From Omphiscola glabra (Eukaryota; Mollusca; Gastropoda; Lymnaeidae): a stretch of DNA of 64,000 nt. The stretch is from positions 30,556,347 to 30,620,346 of the forward strand of contig OZ024798.1 in the NCBI GenBank assembly GCA_964017045.1, in the 5' to 3' direction. Of the stretch, positions 60,501 to 64,000 are shown piece after piece. The translations under genes were made by a program, and so were the position numbers. Under the pieces are notes generated by a model. The model saw only the letters and a program-made list of their open reading frames with translations, was not told the DNA's origin and did no database searches. The number at the start of each line of letters is the position of its first letter. The first letter of the stretch is position 1.

Positions 60501-62782
60501 CTAGACTTTGCAGATGACATTGCACTTCTGTCCCACAACCAGCAACAAATGCAGGAAAAAACAAAAGATGTAGCCACCTTTTCATCACAGCTCGGACTTA
60601 ATATAAATAAAAGCAAGACGAAAATCATGAAGGTGAACTCATCCAACCAAGAGCATATCTGTCTGGAAGGAAAGGCACTGGAAGAAGTGGAGTCCTTCAA
60701 TTACTTAGGCAGCACCATAGACACAAATGGCGGATCCGACGCAGACGTGAGGTCTAGAATTGGAAAAGCTAGATCAGCATTTGTGTTATTAAAGAAAATA
60801 TGGGAGTCGAAGCAGCTGAAACTTCAAACCAAAGTCAGAATCTTTAATACAAATGTCAAAACAGTCCTACTTTATGGAGCAGAAACGTGGAAAACATCAG
60901 CGAGCATTACACAGAAAGTGCAGACATTCATAAACACATGCCTTAGAAAGATCCTTAACATCAAATGGCCAAATACCATCACCAACAAAGATCTATTAGA
61001 AAGGACATACCAGGTGCCCGTTGATGAAGACATCATAAAGAAAAGATGGAGGTGGATTGGGCATACTCTGAGAAAACCCCCAGATAGCACCACCAGACAA
61101 TGTCTAACATGGAATCCACAGGGAAAAAGAAAGAGAGGAAGACCTAAGAATACATGGAGACGTGAACTAGAGACAGACACGCAAAATATGGGATACAACT
61201 GGAAGCAATTGGAAAGGAAAGCACAGGACCGGGATGAGTGGAAAATTCTTGTGGACGGCCTATGCCCCAGACGGGGTAAAAAGGCATAAGAAGAAGAAGA
61301 AGAAAGTGAGTTGTATACCTAGCTTTATTGTGCTACTAAAGTGAGTTACCAAGCTTTATTGTGCTACTAAAGTGAGTTACCAAGCTTTATTGTGTTACTA
61401 AAGTGAGTTACCTAGCTTTGTTGTGTTACTAAAGTGATTTACCAAGCTTTATTGTGTTACTAAAGTGAGTTACCTAGCTTTATTGTGTTACTAAAGTGAG
61501 TTACCAAGCTTTATTGTGTTACTAAAGTGAGTTACCACGCTTTATTGTGTTACTAAAGTGAGTTACCTAGCTTTGTTGTGTTACTAAAGGGAGTTACCTA
61601 GCTTTATTGTGTTACTAAAGTGAGTTACCAAGCTTTATTGTGTTACTAAAGTGAGTTACCACGCTTTATTGTGTTACTAAAGTGAGTTACCTAGCTTTGT
61701 TGTGTTACTAAAGGGAGTTACCTAGCTTTATTGTGTTACTAAAGTGAGTTACCAAGCGTTATTGTGTTACTAAAGTGAGTTACCTAGCTTTGTTGTGTTA
61801 CTAAAGTGAGTTACCAAGCTTTATTGTGGTAGTCAAGTGAGTTACCTGATCCTGAAAACTCTCTCTACCTGATTTCCCTTGTTTTACTTTAAAATATTCT
61901 TGACATGTTTAAAATTTAAGACATAAGTACTTGTGGTAGAGTGTCCAAACACTGTCTCCTCCAAGCCCGCTGCTGTGGAACCTGGCCATCCCAACACATA
62001 ACAGTGTGGCTATGGCAGCGTCAGCAGCACTGCCCCCATTCTTGGCCATTATTTCTCTGGAAGAGTTAAAGAAACCCGTAGTTAACGTGTCTGATTAACA
62101 AAATTACCATATGTAAATATCTACATTTGCAATATATCTCTATTTCTTCTTCTACTTTTAGGGACCATTTAGTCCCTCAAAATTGCTTTTAAATATTTTG
62201 TTTTGGTGGTTTGGGGGGGGGGGGGGTGTCTGAACTTTCTTTTAGCATAATATAGACGGCAGCATGTAACAATTTTAAGTATTTCGTCAAACTTCAATAA
62301 GAAATACAAGTTTTATTCTAATGTGCAAAATTATCAACAGCACTTAAATGGTGTATTCCAAGCACTGAATTTTGTGCTCAAGATTCGCAAACATTTCAGC
62401 ACCCTATTTATAACATGTGTGCACTAGAAATGTATCAAGGCTATGAGAAATATATACTTGTAATCAAAGAACATTTCCTCAATTAAATCTTATCTTTTAT
62501 GGGCTGCAACTTTATAGCAAACAATTATATTTGAAATACCTTTCGAAAGGTACCCAAGAGGTATATGTGCGTCAATGTATTTTATTACATGTTAATTCTA
62601 TATTTTCCTTACGTGCCGACTTGTGAACAAATGTGGGTGTTGGACGCCACAGCGGCATATCTAAAGTGACCTTCCTCCCTAAAGCCAGGTCCAGTGAAAG
62701 GGGACGTCTGAACGTTCCCAATGAGGAAGGTCAAGGCTGTTGGACTGTGAGCCAAAAGCAGCGACAACAACACGAGGAACAT
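48405..62782 (-). CDS. GGT1-like: Gamma-glutamyltransferase (glutathione hydrolase), 11-exon gene, 580 aa
   Basis: Cleaves the gamma-glutamyl bond of extracellular glutathione and its conjugates, or transfers the gamma-glutamyl group to amino acids. It is an N-terminal nucleophile enzyme that self-cleaves into heavy and light subunits. The eleven exons below join with matching phases and GT-AG borders into 1743 nt, close to human GGT1 (569 aa). Residues 1 to about 20 are hydrophobic (MFLVLLSLLLAHSP), a signal peptide or signal anchor. NGGSAADAAIATLLCVGM is the family motif near residue 70. R110 matches human R107. DDHGTSHL places the nucleophile at T395, giving a heavy chain 1-394 and light chain 395-580. 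N415, T413, D437, PLSSM (463-467) and the GG at 487-488 are conserved. Oddities: M434 replaces human E420 and S111 replaces E108. Introns are full of minisatellites and mobile elements. The identification is firm; which vertebrate paralogue it matches best is not resolved. Confidence 0.95.
48878..49494. repeat. 28-bp minisatellite in GGT intron 10, about 21 copies
   Basis: Unit gcacctgctataataactcc then acctttga. Both ends carry cacctgtggggc, which on the minus strand is the exon 10 end plus donor. Confidence 0.96.
49496..49606 (-). CDS. GGT1-like: GGT exon 10 (residues 498-534)
   Basis: Reads LTALTLWLDEGIKSAIDAPR then IHHQLYPDEAILSNAPQ, matching human RAVEEPRLHNQLLPN. Phase 0 on both sides. 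The donor GTGGGT at 49495 is the first of two copies: the exon end GCCCCACAG is repeated on the far side of the 28-bp array. Confidence 0.93.
49982..50222 (-). CDS. GGT1-like: GGT exon 9 (residues 417-497)
   Basis: Reads FGSKVVGSKTGILFNDMMDD, then QPSPANFIKPTKRPLSSM, then LIVGCAGGTKIISTTAF. PLSSM supplies the two serines of the oxyanion and carboxylate site, and the GG of AGGT follows. Human E420 is replaced by M434 while D423 is kept as D437. The acceptor AACAG is at 50223-50224 and the donor GTGAGT at 49981. Confidence 0.95.
50408..50727. repeat. 13-bp minisatellite in GGT intron 8, about 25 copies
   Basis: Unit acattaccgccaa, with variants accgccag and accaccaa. The same unit occurs inverted at 52545-52650. 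Confidence 0.96.
50998..51236 (+). mobile_element. 239-bp LINE/SINE-like tail repeat, copy 2
   Basis: Second copy, in GGT intron 8 in antisense. The hairpin at 51169-51206 keeps the inner palindrome AGCCTAGATCTAGGCT although the two loop bases differ from copy 1. Ends in (AAT)n. Confidence 0.75.
51300..51487 (-). CDS. GGT1-like: GGT exon 8 with catalytic Thr (residues 355-416)
   Basis: Contains the autoprocessing site. In DDHGTSHLAV the Thr at residue 395 aligns with human T381, the nucleophile and new N-terminus of the light chain. It ends VTSTINL, including T413 (human T399) and N415 (human N401, substrate amino group). The acceptor CTCAG is at 51488-51489 and the donor GTAAGC at 51299. 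Confidence 0.95.
51995..52149 (-). CDS. GGT1-like: GGT exon 7 (residues 303-354)
   Basis: Starts YNMTSRDISTDNKTVLTYHR and includes ILEAFKHAYSARSEMGSP, matching the human GYNFS and LTYHRIVEAFRFAYAKR region. The acceptor TTCAG is at 52150-52151 and the donor GTGAGT at 51994. Confidence 0.95.
52497..52720. repeat. Duplicated GGT exon 6 end and donor around a 13-bp array
   Basis: 52545-52650 holds about 8 copies of taatgtttggcgg. On each side lies a copy of attaccagacaaaatgttga followed by gaatgtaaagtaaaacgggt (from about 52497 and 52683), plus a partial third copy at 52655-52680. The right copy is the real exon end. Confidence 0.95.
52689..52838 (-). CDS. GGT1-like: GGT exon 6 (residues 253-302)
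   Basis: Reads GIITKEDFKGYFADVTEPL and ends LPSGGPVLLYILNILSG, matching human GGILTAQDL through PLSGPVLALILNILKG. The donor GTAATA is at 52688. The last 35 nt of this exon and its donor are repeated 185 bp downstream in the intron; see findings. Confidence 0.94.
53209..53372 (-). CDS. GGT1-like: GGT exon 5 (residues 198-252)
   Basis: Reads QLVTNPVTNTWYKAGETVRL and ends FYNGSLADEMVEEIQGAG. The FYNGSLA block is a GGT hallmark. The acceptor CTGCAG is at 53373-53374; a second AG four bases inside was not chosen because it breaks the phase with exon 4. The donor GTAATT is at 53208. Confidence 0.94.
53405..53884. repeat. 42-bp minisatellite in GGT intron 4, about 11 copies
   Basis: Unit ctttctaaatcgttagtaaa then aatctaactaatgaggctgga. 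Confidence 0.96.
54015..54240. repeat. Degenerate 34-bp repeat in GGT intron 4
   Basis: About six imperfect copies of gcatgcaccatactatcatt then atgggggtatctga. Confidence 0.85.
54599..54797 (-). CDS. GGT1-like: GGT exon 4 (residues 132-197)
   Basis: Begins GISVAVPGEVMGYWEAHK and contains LPWKDLFQPTIKLAQEGFP, both strong GGT family blocks. The acceptor CTCAG is at 54798-54799 and the donor GTAAGT at 54598. Phase 1 in, phase 2 out. Confidence 0.95.
55366..55680 (+). mobile_element. tRNA-derived SINE with (AATC)n tail
   Basis: The head resembles a Leu/Ser-type tRNA gene: box A TGGCCGAGTGG at 55376-55386 and box B AGTTCAATCCC at 55421-55431, the two RNA polymerase III promoter boxes at normal spacing. 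A body of about 200 bp follows, then GAGCGCTATACAAG and a tail of CAATCAATCAATCAATC. Located in GGT intron 3, antisense to the gene. It does not fold as an intact tRNA, so it is a SINE, not a tRNA gene. Confidence 0.8.
55899..55996 (-). CDS. GGT1-like: GGT exon 3 (residues 99-131)
   Basis: Reads QTGKAYSILSRSMAPLA and continues to NIPDGTVEG. It carries the substrate-carboxylate Arg at 110 (human R107). The donor GTAGGT is at 55898. The acceptor AAAG at 55997-55998 has no pyrimidine tract because it sits in an apparent LINE target-site duplication; the choice is supported by phase and by ungapped alignment to human GGT1. Confidence 0.83.
56008..57226 (-). mobile_element. 5'-truncated CR1/Jockey-group LINE, 3' part only
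   Basis: Minus-strand insertion in GGT intron 2. The 5' end is within the reverse transcriptase (NNKTELIP motif near 57200). The 3' UTR runs from 56499 to an A-rich tail with AATAAA near 56010-56022. A 13-bp direct repeat, gtctttgaaattt, at 55995-56007 and 57227-57239 looks like its target-site duplication. The lower copy holds the GGT exon 3 acceptor. Confidence 0.75.
56500..57225 (-). pseudogene. Reverse transcriptase C-terminal fragment (CR1/Rex-like)
   Basis: From 57060 to 56500 an open frame codes SLLSHMDYCNALMVGL, FDHAKTLLRELHWLPIRARI, LHDLAPSYLQAL and FAFAGPTIWNTLLDALR, the familiar thumb and C-terminal region of CR1, Rex and Jockey-type LINE proteins. Upstream, TNNKTELIPT and GVQIEFAQTVRNLGVYLDRT are in the same frame but separated by a TAG stop near 57064. 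It therefore cannot make a working enzyme. Confidence 0.85.
57348..57836. repeat. 27-bp minisatellite in GGT intron 2, about 18 copies
   Basis: Unit acattgcattcaacacgcta then aagctac. Main variation is ctaaagct versus ctaatgct. Three long frames on both strands are artefacts of the multiple-of-three period. Confidence 0.97.
58040..58124. repeat. 31-bp minisatellite, left part
   Basis: About 2.5 copies of gagttacctagctttattgt then gttactaaagt, cut off by the LINE insertion. Confidence 0.93.
58125..61302 (+). mobile_element. Full-length-looking RTE-like non-LTR retrotransposon with 13-bp TSD
   Basis: Lies in antisense in GGT intron 2 and interrupts a 31-bp minisatellite. Flanked by identical 13-bp copies of aaagtgagttgta at 58112-58124 and 61303-61315. 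The 5' region is about 160 bp; the 3' end is a short (AAG)n tail straight after the ORF, typical of RTE-type elements. The single long ORF is uninterrupted, so the insertion appears recent. Confidence 0.9.
58287..61289 (+). CDS. LINE endonuclease-reverse transcriptase ORF, 1000 aa
   Basis: Encodes the protein that nicks the target DNA and copies the element RNA into it. Residues about 25-275 form an apurinic-type (EEP) endonuclease, with TNIGTWNVRTM, GICETRW (57-62), MGDLNAKIG (168-176) and the catalytic SDHHLVW (264-270). A basic linker follows. Residues about 510-815 form the reverse transcriptase: GKAPGPDNITAEMM, NYRGITLLS, QQAGFRQNRSCTDQI, FIDYEKAFDSLDR (Asp 641), GVRQGCLLSP and the catalytic FADD (741-744). 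The C-terminus has the RWRWIGHTLRKP and GKRKRGRPKNTW blocks seen in RTE-like proteins often annotated as craniofacial development protein 2-like. No stop or frameshift is seen, and all catalytic residues are present, so it may encode active enzyme. Exact clade is uncertain. Confidence 0.93.
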   Translation: MKPCGQTQTILEASKPKTLLSKETNIGTWNVRTMYETGKAAQVAAEMRTYKLTLLGICETRWIQAGQITLASGEMLLYSGHEEENAPHTQGVALMLSRMAQDSLIGWEAHGPRIITATFRTKKKKIKMNIIQCYAPTNDSKEDEKETFYNRLQTIIEKFPNRDLNILMGDLNAKIGNDNSGYEEIMGRHGVGERNENGEKLADFCATHELVIGGSEFQHKNIHKITWVSPDNKTQNQIDHICINKKFRKSLQDVRAKRGADVASDHHLVWARLKLKLKKNWEPPTVKRTKFNVALLVNEQKREEFSVTLRNKFQVLEDQTEDDQVEHKWQNIKSSVTSTCQEVLGSVKQKHKDWLSINTLQKIKERKEMKSLVNSSRTRAEKTKAQEKYKEANQKVKNSIKKDKNAYIDGLASTAEEAAKKGNLRELYDITRKLSGRYKRPERPVKDREGRSITERKEQQKRWVEYFKELLNRPPPTDTPDIQPANEDLQIEESAPNREEIALAIKHLKLGKAPGPDNITAEMMRADINTIVNMLHPLFEKIWEEERVPKDWKEGYLIKIPKKGDLSNCANYRGITLLSIPGKIFNRIILNRMKDQVDMQLRDQQAGFRQNRSCTDQIAALRIIVEQSIEWNSPLYINFIDYEKAFDSLDRQTLWKLLRHYGVPGKLVRIIQSSYEEMTCRVVHEGRLTDAFTVETGVRQGCLLSPFLFILAIDWIMKKSTDKKRNGIQWTLWEQLNDLDFADDIALLSHNQQQMQEKTKDVATFSSQLGLNINKSKTKIMKVNSSNQEHICLEGKALEEVESFNYLGSTIDTNGGSDADVRSRIGKARSAFVLLKKIWESKQLKLQTKVRIFNTNVKTVLLYGAETWKTSASITQKVQTFINTCLRKILNIKWPNTITNKDLLERTYQVPVDEDIIKKRWRWIGHTLRKPPDSTTRQCLTWNPQGKRKRGRPKNTWRRELETDTQNMGYNWKQLERKAQDRDEWKILVDGLCPRRGKKA
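61303..61850. repeat. 31-bp minisatellite, right part, about 17 copies
   Basis: Continues the array at 58040-58124 beyond the LINE. Variants taccAagc, taccTagc and taccacgc recur in a pattern of several units. Confidence 0.96.
61931..62056 (-). CDS. GGT1-like: GGT exon 2 (residues 57-98)
   Basis: Reads EIMAKNGGSAADAAIATL and continues to HSSGLGGDSVWTLYH, matching the human stretch from DTLRDGGSAVDAAIAALL to GIGGGLFLTIYN. The acceptor CCAG is at 62060-62057 and the donor GTACTT at 61930 is weak but is the only one that keeps phase 2 into exon 3. The following intron of 5.9 kb holds an intact LINE. Confidence 0.9.
62057..62612. other. GGT intron 1
   Basis: AT-rich with a G run near 62212-62226. 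No insertion or exon recognised. Confidence 0.6.
62613..62782 (-). CDS. GGT1-like: GGT exon 1 (signal sequence, residues 1-56)
   Basis: The ATG at 62782 is the first in-frame ATG after a stop codon about 40 bases upstream. It opens MFLVLLSLLLAHSP, a membrane-targeting segment. The exon ends in ASNTHICSQVG, aligning with human AADAKQCSKIG, and the donor GTAAGG lies at 62612-62607. It ends after two bases of codon 57. An upstream 5' UTR exon is possible because a CAG/AG acceptor-like site lies in the same open stretch. Confidence 0.88.
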
Positions 62783-62944
62783 ATTGCTAGGGCACAAGGT
62801 GGGAACCCTCTGAGGATCGCTTCAGACGACGCTGAAACTGGAAGTAACTGAACTGTAGAAAGATTTGAAGAAATTAGGTTAACGAAAAAAAATATCTGAT
62901 GAATGATTACACACACCACATAAACGGCACATACAGAGAAACAG

Positions 62945-63525
62945 ATCAGAAACTACACACACAGCAGGAGCTACAAACACAGCAGAAAATACACACACGA
63001 CAGAAGCTACACATACAGCAGACGCTACACACACAGCATAAGCTACACACACAGCAGGAACTACGCACACAGCAGACGCTATACACACAGCAGAAGCTAC
63101 ACACACAGCAGAAACTACGCACACAGCAGACGCTATACACACAGCAGAAGCTACACACACAGCAGAAGCTACACACACAACAGAAGCTACACACACAACA
63201 GAAGCTACACACACAACAGAAGCTACACACACAACAGAAGCTACACACACAACAGAAGCTACACACACAACAGAAGCTACACACACAACAGAAGCTACAC
63301 ACACGACAGAAGCTACACACACAACAGAAGCTACACACACAACAAAAGCTACACACACAACAAAAGCTACACACACAACAAAAGCTACACACACAACAGA
63401 AGCTACACACACAACAAAAGCTACACACGCAACAAAAGCTACACACACAACAGAAGCTACACACACAACAAAAGCTACACACACAACAGAAGCTATACAC
63501 ACAACAGAAGCTACACACACAGAAC
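62945..63525. repeat. 18-bp minisatellite upstream of GGT, about 32 copies
   Basis: Unit acacacaacagaagctac, starting about 160 bp upstream of the GGT start codon. Variants acagcaga, acaacaaa and acgacaga. Long frames on both strands (HTQQKL repeats) are artefacts. Confidence 0.96.
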
Positions 63526-64000
63526 ACATGCGCACACTACACGAACCACTCACACACACCATATGAAACTACACACAAAATATCGCATACAAAGTACAAA
63601 CACGCAAGACTACAACATCAGCCAGTGTCATCACTACCCTCGTGAATTGTATACGTAGTGCACTCATTCAAATGCGTTTTATTTCCCCTATCTATATGGA
63701 AAGACAGGCCATTCCAATACTAGTTTTATAAAACCATTTTTCTAAAATTCTAAATTTATTCGTTGTTTTTTCGTCAAAAGTTCACATTTAAGACTATACT
63801 TTTTCGTTGCAATAAGTTGATTCCGTTTTTTTTTTCAAAACCTCTCTAGCAGATTTCGATGAAAACAGCAAACTATCTCCCTCCTTGGATAGCAAGAGCT
63901 GGATTTTTTTCACACACAAATGTAAACGACAGCTGCATTTGTCTCAGGGAGCCCTACCTTTTTATAGGGTCTCTTATTTCGCAGGACTTACTTTTTTTTT
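63526..64000. other. Unique sequence, no gene recognised
   Basis: AT-rich, ends in a T run at the window edge. Confidence 0.5.

Noticed and set aside
62879..63645. Long open frames of 193-248 codons on both strands (HTQQKL or CVAS-type repeats)
   Set aside because: They come from an 18-bp array whose period is a multiple of three, so frames stay open on both strands. No non-repeat domain.

Overview
This looks like nuclear DNA of an animal, most likely a mollusc (probably a gastropod) or another lophotrochozoan. The grounds are spliced animal genes with GT-AG introns, a mixed load of invertebrate mobile elements (RTE-like and CR1-like LINEs, a tRNA-derived SINE, hAT-like MITEs, a Helitron-like element, a decayed MULE) and extreme minisatellite density. 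The mollusc call is an inference and was not tested. There are no bacterial-type operons, rRNA genes or CRISPR arrays.

Two spliced genes, both on the minus strand, can be rebuilt with consistent intron phases. (1) A CAP-superfamily (SCP/CRISP-like) secreted protein: five exons from 38009 to about 30856, about 202 residues, with all four CAP cavity residues. (2) A complete gamma-glutamyltransferase (glutathione hydrolase): eleven exons from 62782 to 48405, 580 residues, with the catalytic Thr at 395. Its introns carry an intact 1000-codon RTE-like LINE in antisense, a CR1-like LINE fragment abutting the exon 3 acceptor, a SINE and seven minisatellite arrays.

Layout. 1-1.5 kb: 23-bp and 16-bp arrays. 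1.8-12.0 kb: about 200 copies of a 50-bp satellite that resembles a pogo/Tigger-type transposon end. 12.5-15 kb: G-rich array, MULE relic, 26-bp array. 15-17.8 kb: AT-rich sequence without recognised genes. 17.8-22.3 kb: six arrays and a LINE/SINE-type tail repeat. 22.3-30.5 kb: short duplications, arrays, a Helitron-like element and a hAT-like MITE. 30.5-38.0 kb: CAP gene. 38-48 kb: mainly arrays. 48.4-62.8 kb: GGT gene. 62.9-63.5 kb: 18-bp array just upstream of GGT.

Roughly 40% of the window (hand estimate, about 26 kb) is tandem repeat, in more than 30 different unit families. The most interesting pattern is that at three exons in the two genes the end of the exon plus its 5' splice site is duplicated downstream, and in both GGT cases a minisatellite lies between the two copies. 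The many open frames made of short peptide repeats come from translating these arrays and are not annotated as genes.
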